Shown here: positions 1 through 5,598 of the stretch, one piece after another | How the letters are laid out: every line of letters begins with the position of its first letter | How positions within the stretch are numbered: the first letter of the stretch is position 1 | Origin: Actinomycetes bacterium | Lineage (GTDB): Bacteria; Actinomycetota; Acidimicrobiia; Acidimicrobiales; Acidimicrobiaceae | Direction of reading: 5' to 3' | Length of the DNA stretch: 5,598 nucleotides | Assembly: GCA_021785315.1 (NCBI GenBank) | Contig: JAJYFX010000151.1 | Location: 1 to 5,598, forward strand | Translations under genes and position numbers: made by a program | The notes under the pieces: model-generated | The model's input: the letters and a program-made list of their open reading frames with translations, nothing else | The model's database searches: none | What the model was told of the DNA's origin: nothing

Positions 1-15
1 TGGCTGCCAGGTTGA

Positions 16-177
16 CGGCTATGTGCACCCCTGTGGGACGCCCCCGCCGTTGGCGCTAAAATCTATTTCAACGCCAACGTCGCCTGCAAAGGCATGGCCA
101 AAGATTTGAACTCTATTAAAAACATCCACCCCAATCTCATACCTTTCCCGAAGGAAAAGATGGAGATAGCGTTTTAA
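16..177 (+). pseudogene. possible C-terminal remnant of an unknown rightward gene
   Basis: From base 52 to the TAA at 175-177 the plus strand reads as a plausible lysine-rich C-terminal tail (GAKIYFNANVACKGMAKDLN, then a run ending KEKMEIAF). The frame is closed upstream by TGA at 13-15. The only internal ATG, at 94, would leave 27 residues with no clear ribosome binding site. If real, it is a fragment whose upstream part is lost, shifted out of frame, or outside the window. It converges on and overlaps the last 41 bases of the radC-like gene, which suggests that one of the two ends is degraded. I do not recognise the family. It could be a chance reading frame. Confidence 0.2.
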
Positions 178-727
178 GGCCGGCGGAGGGAGAATGCTGG
201 GCGGAAGACCATTCCAATCCTTCGGTTTCAGCGAACGAATAATACTGGTTTTGGCCCGCAATGATGATGTGATCGTGAACGACTATGTCGAGTTCACCAA
301 GTATGACTCCGAGCTTCTTTGTTAACCGCCGATCGGCATCCGAAGGGAGGATGCTTCCGCCGGGGTGGTTATGGGCGAGGATCACGGCTGTTGCATGGTG
401 CTTGAGGCAAATCTCAATGACCTGTCTGGGGAAAACGGCAGCCCGGTTTACAGTTCCTTTCTGCACCTGTTCGACAGCGATCAATTTGTTTTGGCTATCG
501 AGAGCGAGAACGCAGAAAACTTCGTTCCTCTTTGTCCCAATAAGAGCCTTGAGGTATGTGACGACAGCCTCGGTCGAATCAAGAGTTTTGCAAGTCAGCC
601 AGCGGGAAGAGTAGTAATAATCGTGCAACCGAGAAACAATGGCGATCAGGACGGCGGAATGGCCCCCATTCCCTCGACACGCAAAAGATTTTGGATCGGA
701 GCGTCGAATATTGAGGACAGATTGCAC
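137..727 (-). CDS. RadC-family JAB (JAMM metalloprotease fold) domain protein, short mobile-element type
   Basis: Cytoplasmic protein of the RadC/UPF0758 family. The family has a zinc JAMM fold; its biochemical role is unsettled despite the historical DNA-repair label. The core spans about residues 50-170. It shows the conserved Glu of the first strand (E69 in NEVFCVLALD), the metal motif HNHPGG (H119, H121) followed by S129 and D132, then DHIIIAG and YYSFAE near the end. The N-terminal helix-hairpin-helix region of chromosomal RadC is missing, as in short prophage and plasmid copies such as E. coli YkfG/YeeS. Residues 1-30 look unlike the family. A 25-residue tail follows the normal end. The start is GTG with no good Shine-Dalgarno; an in-frame TGA at 734-736 blocks extension, and the IS begins 53 bp upstream, so the 5' end may be damaged. 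The fold assignment is firm; the start and whether it is expressed are not. Confidence 0.85.
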   Translation of the reverse strand: MQSVLNIRRSDPKSFACRGNGGHSAVLIAIVSRLHDYYYSSRWLTCKTLDSTEAVVTYLKALIGTKRNEVFCVLALDSQNKLIAVEQVQKGTVNRAAVFPRQVIEICLKHHATAVILAHNHPGGSILPSDADRRLTKKLGVILGELDIVVHDHIIIAGQNQYYSFAETEGLEWSSAQHSPSAGLKTLSPSFPSGKV

Positions 728-743
728 CCGAATTCATTTAAAA

Positions 744-768
744 GGCGCTTAGCAAGCGTCCTGCTTTT
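744..768 (-). terminator. hairpin with T-run, terminator-like in the leftward direction
   Basis: Bases 744-750 pair with 754-760 (CGCTT/AAGCG core plus a G-T and a G-C pair; 7 bp, 3-base loop AGC). Read on the minus strand, the stem is followed at once by TTTT (bases 740-743 on the plus strand are AAAA). Read on the plus strand, TTTT comes at 765-768 after a five-base gap. It sits between the IS left end and the radC-like gene, so it would mainly stop leftward transcription leaving the IS. The stem is short and function is inferred. Confidence 0.3.
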
Positions 769-780
769 GGGGCCGGGCAC

Positions 781-794
781 CACTACTGTCCGGT
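781..794 (+). repeat. left terminal inverted repeat of the IS4-family element
   Basis: CACTACTGTCCGGT matches the reverse complement of the right end over 14 of 14 bases. It is the presumed transposase binding and cleavage end. The flanking base pair does not continue the match, which sets the outer boundary. Confidence 0.88.
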
Positions 795-838
795 AAAATT
801 TGAATTACTAGCTGCAAATAGTTGATTTTCAACGTTCT

Positions 839-868
839 TTGACAAAATATTTCGTTTTCGATTTCAAT
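839..868 (+). promoter_or_regulatory. candidate sigma70 promoter of the transposase
   Basis: A perfect -35 box TTGACA at 839-844 is followed after 18 bp by TTCAAT at 863-868, a 4 of 6 match to the -10 consensus. It lies inside the IS, about 44 bp before the transposase start codon, in an A/T-rich stretch. The position is right for an IS-encoded promoter, but the -10 is weak. Confidence 0.45.
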
Positions 869-911
869 TTCGACCGGTGGTACCCTTCCAGTAACCTTTG
901 GGAGGGTGACC

Positions 912-2084
912 ATGAATTCCGGCAAGACCGTTTTCCGGCAACTGCTCCAGTTTCTCCCCCGGCCCGACTTCAATCTTTGCGTTCGCCGGTATCGAGGAGA
1001 GCACTGGGTAAAGACTTTCACCACTTTCGATCAGTTCCTCTGTCTGGCTTACGCTCAGATGTCGGGACGTGAGAGTCTGCGTGACATTGAAACCTGTCTC
1101 AATTCCCATCGAGACAAACTCTATCACATCGGTTTTCGTGGCGCGGTTTCCCGGACGACTCTCGCCGATGCCAATGAACGTCGCGATTACCGAATCTTTG
1201 AGGACTTTGGCCACGTTCTTATCGGTATAGCTCAAGGTCTTTACAGGGATGAGGCTATCGCCGCTGATTTGGAGCAGCCACTCTTTGCCTTTGATTCCAC
1301 CGTGATCGATCTGTGTCTGTCGCTGTTTCCATGGGCCGAATTTCGCAAAACAAAAGCTGGGGTAAAGATGCACACGCTCATTGACCTGCGGGGCTCGATC
1401 CCAACGTATGTCGCGGTCACACCCGCCAAGGTTCCCGATGTCAAAATGCTCGACCAGATGCCAGTCAGCGAAGACGCCATTTATACAATGGATCGTGGTT
1501 ATGTCGATTTTGCCCGACTGTACGCCATCCATAAACGCGCAGCCTTCTTCGTTGTCCGGGGAAAGCAGAACCTGAAGTTCAAGCGGCTTTATTCTTCGCC
1601 GAAGGACAAAGATGCCGGAATCAGAGCCGATCAGGTCGTCCAGTTAGCGACACAGAAATCGAAAAAGGCTTACCCTGAAAGGCTCCGTCGGGTCAGCTAT
1701 TTTGACAAAGAACGAAAGAAGCGGCTCGTGTTTATCACAAACAATTTCGACATTTCGGCGAAGCAGGTTGCCGACATCTATAAGCAACGCTGGCAGGTGG
1801 AACTTTTTTTTAAATGGGTCAAGCAGCACCTGCGGATCAAGTCGTTTTACGGAACCTCGGTCAATGCTGTGAAAAGTCAAATTTGGGTTGGACTGTGCAT
1901 CTACCTCCTTGTGGCCATCGCCTAAAAACGGCTCCGAATTCAGTGCTCGCTCTACACTTTTCTACAAATTCTGGAGGTCAACTTATTCGAGAAAAAGTCA
2001 ATCATATTGTTAACTTCCGAAGCTCTCAAGCAAACTATCGAAGAGCATTGTCCGTCGAACCAATTGACTTTATTTGGAAATTAA
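912..2084 (+). pseudogene. IS4-family DDE transposase, interrupted by an in-frame TAA
   Basis: Catalyses cut-and-paste transposition of the surrounding IS. I place the start at ATG 912 and not GTG 906 because GGGAGG at 900-905 lies six bases before it. Residue numbers count from this ATG. The catalytic set is visible: D128 in FAFDSTVID, D194 in MDRGYVDFARLY, and the C-terminal signature Y290-x2-R293-x3-E297-x6-K304 (YKQRWQVELFFKWVK). The frame stops at TAA 1923-1925 after 337 residues. Past that stop the same frame continues without a break for 52 residues (starts KRLRIQCSLYTFLQIL, ends NQLTLFGN) to TAA at 2082-2084. This tail is of the kind that ends full-length IS4 transposases of about 390 residues. 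One A-to-T change (AAA to TAA) would explain the interruption. All catalytic residues precede the stop, so partial activity or readthrough cannot be excluded. Confidence 0.85.
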
Positions 2085-2097
2085 CCGGACAGTAGTG
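2084..2097 (-). repeat. right terminal inverted repeat of the IS4-family element
   Basis: ACCGGACAGTAGTG is the exact complement of the left end at 781-794. The final A of the transposase frame's terminal TAA (2082-2084) is also the first base of the repeat. Confidence 0.88.
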
Positions 2098-2373
2098 TCC
2101 CTGAATAGTAAGCAGCGACAGGGAGTACTCGAATTGGGGTTCCAGGGAATTCTCGACACCGTTGTTCACCTCAACCAAGCGAATATAAATTCCCAGGTAA
2201 AGGAGTTGAGGGGCATCGTGGATATGACAGAACACAAACTCGAATTACCATCCATGAACCCACTACCGGACATAATTTACTATTCACTGATTTTCGCATT
2301 CAGCGGCTTTTGGCCGAGCTGCGCATGCCTGGGATCTTCCGAGGACCGGCAAATACGCCCCAAATTTGGCTAG
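2098..2373 (+). pseudogene. weak truncated reading frame beside the IS right end
   Basis: An open frame runs from the IS edge to TAG at 2371-2373. Its first half reads like a polar, possibly helical protein (for example GFQGILDTVVHLNQANINSQ, then EHKLELPSM), while its second half looks less protein-like. No ATG or Shine-Dalgarno opens it; it enters from the IS right end. A second frame from about 2285 (IQRLLAELRMPGIFRGPANT) ends at TAA 2394-2396 and could be a frameshifted continuation. I do not recognise either piece. It may be the 3' remnant of a gene cut by the IS, or chance. Confidence 0.2.
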
Positions 2374-2615
2374 ACGGAATAGACGGGCGTATCTAAGGCT
2401 CCTGCTCCGAGACGGTTATTTTTGCCCATCCCCTCGAAAGGTAAAATTCCCTTTCAGCTAGCCGGCAAGGCACATTCACTTTGCTCCTGCAGCATTTTAC
2501 CGTGCGTTTTCAGCAGACCCGGGTAGATGAAAATATTTTTTGGCCTGGACATTTTTCACCGGGAAGGATGGATAAATATCAGCCCCCTCCTGCGAACGGA
2601 ACCTTTAGCGCCCCG
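2374..2615. other. non-coding or degraded spacer
   Basis: No reading frame with a ribosome binding site or recognisable protein content was found on either strand. A small hairpin (GAAAGG at 2436-2441 with CCTTTC at 2450-2455) is too weak to assign. The stretch separates the IS region from the resolvase module and probably holds old insertion debris. Confidence 0.5.
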
Positions 2616-2712
2616 TGTCTCGAAAAGTATACTTCTTGGGACATCGCCGTTGACGTGTCTCTTTTTATGTCCCATAATGGCATTCTTACATGGTCTTAGG
2701 GATTATGGAACA
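2616..2712 (+). other. res: res-type recombination site of the downstream serine resolvase
   Basis: Subsite I is 2616-2643: exactly 28 bp, starting TGTCTC and ending GGGACA. Its halves TGTCTCGAAAAGTA and (reverse) TGTCCCAAGAAGTA agree at 11 of 14 positions around a central AT, the geometry and overhang of Tn3/gamma-delta site I. Further TGT-type 12-bp arms lie at 2656 (TGTCTCTTTTTA) and 2668 (TGTCCCATAAT) forward, and ending at 2690 (TTACA) and 2712 (ATTATGGAACA) in reverse. The 2668 and 2712 arms match at 10 of 11 bases. Arms 2656-2690 would make a 35-bp subsite II, close to the usual 34, and the last arm would belong to subsite III. The order I-II-III toward the resolvase gene, 16 bp away, matches Tn3-family res. 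Assignment of the accessory arms is less certain than that of subsite I. Confidence 0.75.
2650..2678 (+). promoter_or_regulatory. sigma70-type promoter of the resolvase, inside res
   Basis: TTGACG at 2650-2655 (5 of 6 to the -35 consensus), a 17-bp spacer, and CATAAT at 2673-2678 (5 of 6 to the -10 consensus). The predicted start of transcription near 2685 lies about 45 bp before the resolvase ATG. The -35 falls in the linker after res subsite I and the -10 inside the accessory arms, so resolvase binding should block polymerase. That implies autorepression, as known for Tn3 and gamma-delta tnpR. Confidence 0.65.
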
Positions 2713-2728
2713 TTGAGAAGGGGCGAGG

Positions 2729-3298
2729 ATGGCAATAATCGGGTACGCGAGGGTAAGTTCCGTCGGACAGAGTCTGGATGTCCAAATCGACAAGCTGAAA
2801 CATTGCGAGAAAATCTATCAGGAGAAAAAAAGCGGCACGTCCGGCAGAAACCCCCGGTTGGAAGCATGCCTCGAATATGTCAGGGAAGGTGATATTCTTG
2901 TCGTTACCCGGTTGGATCGCCTGGCGCGCTCGACACTTCATCTGTGCCAGATCGCGGCCGAACTCGAACGGAAACAAGTCAACCTGAAGGTACTCGATCA
3001 GCAGATAGATACGAGCGACGCCACCGGGCGCCTTCTCTTCAATATGCTCGGGGCAATCGCCCAATTCGAAACAGAGATACGCGCCGAACGGCAGATGGAT
3101 GGCATTCAGAAGGCAAAAGACCGGGGCGTGCGCTTTGGACGAAAAAAGCAATTAACAGAGCAACAGGTAATCGAACTCCGGCGCCGGAGAGAACAAGGGG
3201 ATCTAATCAAGACTTTGATGAAGGACTACGGCCTTTCAAAGGCGAGCACATATCGTTACCTTGGCCAATCATGCGTCCTCTCAGGCGCCAAGGTATAA
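2729..3298 (+). CDS. serine site-specific recombinase (Tn3/gamma-delta resolvase family)
   Basis: Cuts and rejoins DNA at two res sites through a phosphoserine intermediate, resolving cointegrates or plasmid multimers. At 189 residues it is full length for the small resolvases (gamma-delta is 183). The catalytic domain is residues 1-120: GYARVSS with R8 and nucleophile S10, R43 in GRNPRLEA, and the D63-R64-R67 cluster in VTRLDRLARS. The long E-helix region follows (FNMLGAIAQFETEIRAERQ). GRKKQL at about 137 leads into a C-terminal helix-turn-helix (LIKTLMKDYGLSKASTYRYL, about 159-178). ATG 2729 is chosen because GAAGGGG at 2717-2723 sits five bases upstream and the alignment starts there. A res site and promoter lie immediately upstream, so it is probably autoregulated. 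No transposase of the Tn3 type is in the window, so it could come from a transposon remnant or a plasmid stability module. It could also act as a DNA invertase, but the multi-subsite res argues for resolvase. Confidence 0.93.
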   Translation: MAIIGYARVSSVGQSLDVQIDKLKHCEKIYQEKKSGTSGRNPRLEACLEYVREGDILVVTRLDRLARSTLHLCQIAAELERKQVNLKVLDQQIDTSDATGRLLFNMLGAIAQFETEIRAERQMDGIQKAKDRGVRFGRKKQLTEQQVIELRRRREQGDLIKTLMKDYGLSKASTYRYLGQSCVLSGAKV

Positions 3299-3318
3299 TT
3301 GATCCAAAGAGACAGATA

Positions 3319-3534
3319 ATGGGAACCCGAACCGAACAGGCAAAAGAAATCCTCGAAGGCGCCACGGAAGATACACCGGAAAACATGCGGCACACTGGGT
3401 GGCATCAATGCACTGACGTACTGGATGAAAATCAGGCATTGTTCGCAATAGAAGACCAGCTTGGCGATCCGGATTATACGGTTTCCGCGACCAAGACTTG
3501 TGCAGGATTCATTGTGTGGAACCATCTAGCCTAA
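3319..3534 (+). CDS. small hypothetical protein downstream of the resolvase
   Basis: A 71-codon frame from ATG 3319 to TAA 3532-3534, beginning 20 bases after the resolvase stop, with a weak purine-rich site (AAGAGA at 3307-3312) six bases before the ATG. It is an acidic, soluble-looking protein: N-terminal MGTRTEQAKEILEGATEDTP suggests a helix, the middle carries HTGWHQCTDVLDENQALFAI, and the end is CAGFIVWNHLA. There is no signal peptide or membrane span, and no family is recognised. Two cysteines and two histidines do not form a clear zinc motif. Spacing suggests co-transcription with the resolvase from the promoter inside res. It could be a passenger gene, an accessory factor of the module, or the 5' part of a longer gene. 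Protein-like composition supports it being real. Confidence 0.5.
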   Translation: MGTRTEQAKEILEGATEDTPENMRHTGWHQCTDVLDENQALFAIEDQLGDPDYTVSATKTCAGFIVWNHLA

Positions 3535-3781
3535 CGACTGCATCGAGTGCGCGAAGACCACGCGAACCTCTCGCCGCATGCAGTGATGTGATGACAACAG
3601 CACGCTGGCGAAGCAACCGCTATCTCCACTTTCCCAGAGGGCGTCGCCCATCGAATCGTTGCCGTTCTCCGGCGCTCACCACGAGCCTCTTTTACCTGTC
3701 ATCATGTTTCCCTGAAGCCCTCCTGCCCTACCTGGAGCGCTGTAGCGCCAAAAGCCGCAGCATCTTTAAAAAACGACCCCT
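3535..3781. other. intergenic region between convergent genes
   Basis: No gene could be supported here. Short frames on both strands lack start signals and recognisable content. A GC-rich inverted repeat (GCGCT at 3737-3741 with AGCGC at 3744-3748) has only a two-base loop and no T-run placed to make a terminator; a T-run just after the helicase stop (minus strand, about 3769-3774) has no stem. Base composition changes near the left edge of this stretch, so it may contain a junction between DNA of different origin. Confidence 0.45.
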
Positions 3782-5598
3782 CTAGAATGGCCCACAATCC
3801 ATTTTTTCGACCAGGCCTATATTGCCGGCGAAGTACCCGACACGAAGGCCCACCAAGACATCAGCATTCGACCTAATCCAGTCGAGCAATGCCAACTCCT
3901 CCAGGTCGTCACCTCCACGTTCCTCTAAGAACCGGCCAACCACGGCATCCACTTTCGCACGATCGACTGCGCAGCCTCGCGCAAGGAGCTTTGCCGATGC
4001 GACGTGCCGCACGCCTAACTCGATCCTGACAGCGAGTTGCTCAAGTTCGGCCCCATCAATGTTGCCCGCATGGTCTGCGACAGCACTCACCCCGCGAAGC
4101 ACCCACCCCCACTGCTGAGCGACGTAGCCATGTAAGAAGATGGCTATCTGCTCCACCTGTTCCTCGAACCCCTCGGGCGGTTCGCCATCAGTGGTCTCCA
4201 GCCACTCCTTTGCAGCAGACTTGAGGTCTCGCGATCGGATGGTCAGAAACGCTATCTCTTCGACGGGTAATCCGGATAGCCAGGCGAGAAGCACGGTGGT
4301 GAAGCTCTCGGCGTTCACCGGGAATCTGCGTCGACCTATGCTTTGGAAGGCTCCGCTCTGAATTTCAGCGACAAATACTACATCCTCAGAGAGTTCGGCG
4401 CGAAGCCCGGCGATGAAAGGAATCCATTCGATAGAATGCCGCCGTCGCAGCGCCCGCCCTTTGCCAGGTTCTGAAAGTGGATCGTAATCGCGCAAGAATT
4501 GCGCGAGCGCAATCCCTGATCGCGGCGACAGTCCCGTGACCAGCACAGTGTTGCCAAACTCCGTGAGATGAAGAGGGCTACCTCTAACGAGCACGGGGTA
4601 ATCCGGTTCAGCGAGCATGTCCGCGCTGAACTGAGTGACAGTGTTCCTGACGTGGGTTAGAGCATCGGGAAACCGCGATGCGAAGAGCGACGAAGTGAAT
4701 CGCCCCTCTTCGTGACCTTCGTCGGGCGATCGTGCGCCGATGTACGCGAGGAACTGGGACTCAAGCACGGCGTCTATCTCAACGAGGTGCGACTCGTCAG
4801 CGACTTCAACAGCATCGGCAACCCCAGACTTCAGCTCGGCGGCTCCAGAGAGCACATAGCGGCGCACGTATTCACGGTACCGTGCGTGGTAGTTGTTGTC
4901 ATGACTGGGGTCCCTTCCGGGGTTGTCGACGATAACCGTGTCCCCCTCAGCAAACTCGCCGGCCCGGCCGCAACGGCCCGCAATGTTTCGGAAGAGAAGG
5001 GGTGGCATCGGGCGTTGGTGCCCAAAGAGCCACCGGCGCCAATCGGCCATTACGACGACACGGAACGGGAGATCAACCCCTTCGGCAAGTGTGGTCGTTG
5101 CGGCGACAATGGCGAGAGCCCGGTTTTCCATGAGATCCTCGAGGTGTTCGCGCACCCAATTCGGAAGTGAGGCGTTGTGGTAGGCAACACCGTGCCGCAG
5201 GCAAGTCCGGAGGGTGAAGAGGTATGGACACCGACGCACCAGGAGCCCTTCCAGTATGCGGGCCGGATGGTCCTCCTCCACCTCGTGTAGCCTCTCGGCG
5301 ACAACTGACGCGAGGAACCGGGTCTGATTGCGTGTGCTGGCCAGGATCAAGACGGGGAGTTTGAATCGTCTGTACTGATCGATGGCCACAGTCGCGACGT
5401 TCGTGGTGACATCGAGGTCATACTGCTTCAACAGGTGAGCATACGTCGTACTAGGTGCGGTGTCTAGGTGATGTGGGAATGGAACTGGGCCGGACCAGAC
5501 CGGCGCAGAAGGATCTGCTGGCGGGCGTAGATAATCCCCTGGCGTGTAGTAGCGCGCCCTCTCGTCAGGTCCTGCGATGGCTAGCCGCCTCGCAGTCG
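3782..5598 (-). CDS. Ski2-like superfamily 2 helicase, C-terminal 604 residues (5' end outside window)
   Basis: Partial gene for an ATP-dependent nucleic-acid helicase or translocase. The frame has no stop from the right edge to TAG at 3782-3784. A TTG at 5431 is in frame but is not a likely start, because 55 more coding residues precede it. Counting from that TTG, RecA-like domain 2 shows motif IV (PVLILASTRNQTRFLA, about 26-41), GVAYHNASLP (81-90, the VAFHHAGL-type Ski2 motif), motif V (AATTTLAEGVDLP, 110-122) and motif VI (NIAGRCGRAG, 149-158) with both arginines. About 390 residues follow without a recognised named domain. Within them WLSGLPVEEIAFL and a late ELGVRHVASAKLLARGC segment resemble the helical C-terminal parts of Ski2-like enzymes. 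Walker A and DExH motifs must lie beyond 5598. The DNA is richer in G+C than the modules to its left. Cellular repair, RNA processing, or anti-phage defence (for example a HamB-like helicase) are all possible; the role is not decided here. Confidence 0.88.
   Translation of the reverse strand, partial: TARRLAIAGPDERARYYTPGDYLRPPADPSAPVWSGPVPFPHHLDTAPSTTYAHLLKQYDLDVTTNVATVAIDQYRRFKLPVLILASTRNQTRFLASVVAERLHEVEEDHPARILEGLLVRRCPYLFTLRTCLRHGVAYHNASLPNWVREHLEDLMENRALAIVAATTTLAEGVDLPFRVVVMADWRRWLFGHQRPMPPLLFRNIAGRCGRAGEFAEGDTVIVDNPGRDPSHDNNYHARYREYVRRYVLSGAAELKSGVADAVEVADESHLVEIDAVLESQFLAYIGARSPDEGHEEGRFTSSLFASRFPDALTHVRNTVTQFSADMLAEPDYPVLVRGSPLHLTEFGNTVLVTGLSPRSGIALAQFLRDYDPLSEPGKGRALRRRHSIEWIPFIAGLRAELSEDVVFVAEIQSGAFQSIGRRRFPVNAESFTTVLLAWLSGLPVEEIAFLTIRSRDLKSAAKEWLETTDGEPPEGFEEQVEQIAIFLHGYVAQQWGWVLRGVSAVADHAGNIDGAELEQLAVRIELGVRHVASAKLLARGCAVDRAKVDAVVGRFLEERGGDDLEELALLDWIRSNADVLVGLRVGYFAGNIGLVEKMDCGPF

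Larger units (their letters stand above)
781..2097 (+). mobile_element. IS4-family insertion sequence, 1317 bp, complete ends
   Basis: A single transposase gene lies between perfect 14-bp terminal inverted repeats: CACTACTGTCCGGT at 781-794 and its complement ACCGGACAGTAGTG at 2084-2097. Similarity continues imperfectly inward with A/T-rich bases. Length, one gene, terminal repeats and the transposase family all fit IS4. The stop codon of the uninterrupted transposase frame (2082-2084) touches the right repeat, which also fits. The flanks (GGGCAC before 781, TCCCTG after 2097) show no direct repeat, so the usual IS4 target duplication is absent. The copy may have been rearranged, recombined with another copy, or aged. 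Confidence 0.88.

Noticed and set aside
19..261. 80-codon minus-strand frame past the radC-like gene
   Set aside because: It overlaps the radC 3' end in another frame, its content is not protein-like, and there is no start signal.
365..796. 143-codon plus-strand open frame
   Set aside because: It lies antisense to the radC-like gene, whose JAMM motifs are clear, and has no ribosome binding site or recognisable content.
864..1532. 222-codon minus-strand open frame
   Set aside because: It is antisense to the transposase across the catalytic region and is explained as its shadow.
2265..2272. ACCGGACA, also found in the IS right end
   Set aside because: The identity is 8 bases and neighbouring bases differ from the IS terminus, so a second IS end is not supported.
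2436..2455. GAAAGG/CCTTTC hairpin
   Set aside because: Six base pairs with an eight-base loop, no T-run and no adjacent gene; expected by chance.
2527..2892. 121-codon plus-strand frame over the res site
   Set aside because: It runs out of phase through the res site, promoter and resolvase start; its composition is that of non-coding DNA.
3737..3748. GCGCT/AGCGC inverted repeat as a terminator or attC-like site
   Set aside because: The two-base loop is too tight, no correctly placed T-run follows, and no integron core sites are present.
4712..5170. 152-codon plus-strand frame
   Set aside because: It is antisense to helicase motifs V and VI, a GC-rich shadow.
1..5598. CRISPR array, tRNA or rRNA
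   Set aside because: No regularly spaced direct repeats, no tRNA-like T-loop (GTTCGAATC type) in cloverleaf context and no rRNA segments were seen.

Overview
The window is a stretch of bacterial accessory DNA built from several independent modules. No host marker gene is present, so the organism cannot be named. Shine-Dalgarno sites, sigma70-like promoter elements and the protein families point to a mesophilic, probably Gram-negative (proteobacterial-type) host; this is an inference. The sequence to about 3530 is of moderate GC, and the sequence after it is visibly more GC-rich, so the two halves probably have different histories.

Layout. (1) 1-780: a leftward gene for a short, mobile-element-type RadC/JAB-domain protein, with a possible C-terminal remnant of another rightward gene at the left edge. 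(2) 781-2097: one complete IS4-family insertion sequence with 14-bp perfect terminal inverted repeats. Its transposase carries the DDE residues and the YREK signature, but an in-frame TAA interrupts it 52 codons before the natural end. No target-site duplication is seen. (3) 2098-2615: mostly degraded or non-coding DNA, with one weak truncated reading frame next to the IS. (4) 2616-3534: a serine-resolvase module. It has a res-type recombination site whose subsite I is a 28-bp palindrome with a central AT, a strong promoter lying inside the res site, a full-length Tn3/gamma-delta-type resolvase gene, and a 71-codon unknown gene 20 bp downstream. (5) 3535-3781: no convincing gene. (6) 3782 to the right edge: the C-terminal 604 residues of a leftward Ski2-like superfamily 2 helicase whose start and ATPase half lie outside the window.

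How they may work together. The resolvase, its res site and its embedded promoter form a self-contained unit: the enzyme would bind res, recombine it with a second copy (cointegrate or multimer resolution), and repress its own promoter. RadC-like JAB proteins, IS4 elements, resolvases and large Ski2-like helicases often gather on plasmids, transposons, integrative elements and defence islands. Here the helicase is separated from the resolvase module by a composition change and points toward it, so a functional link is not shown.
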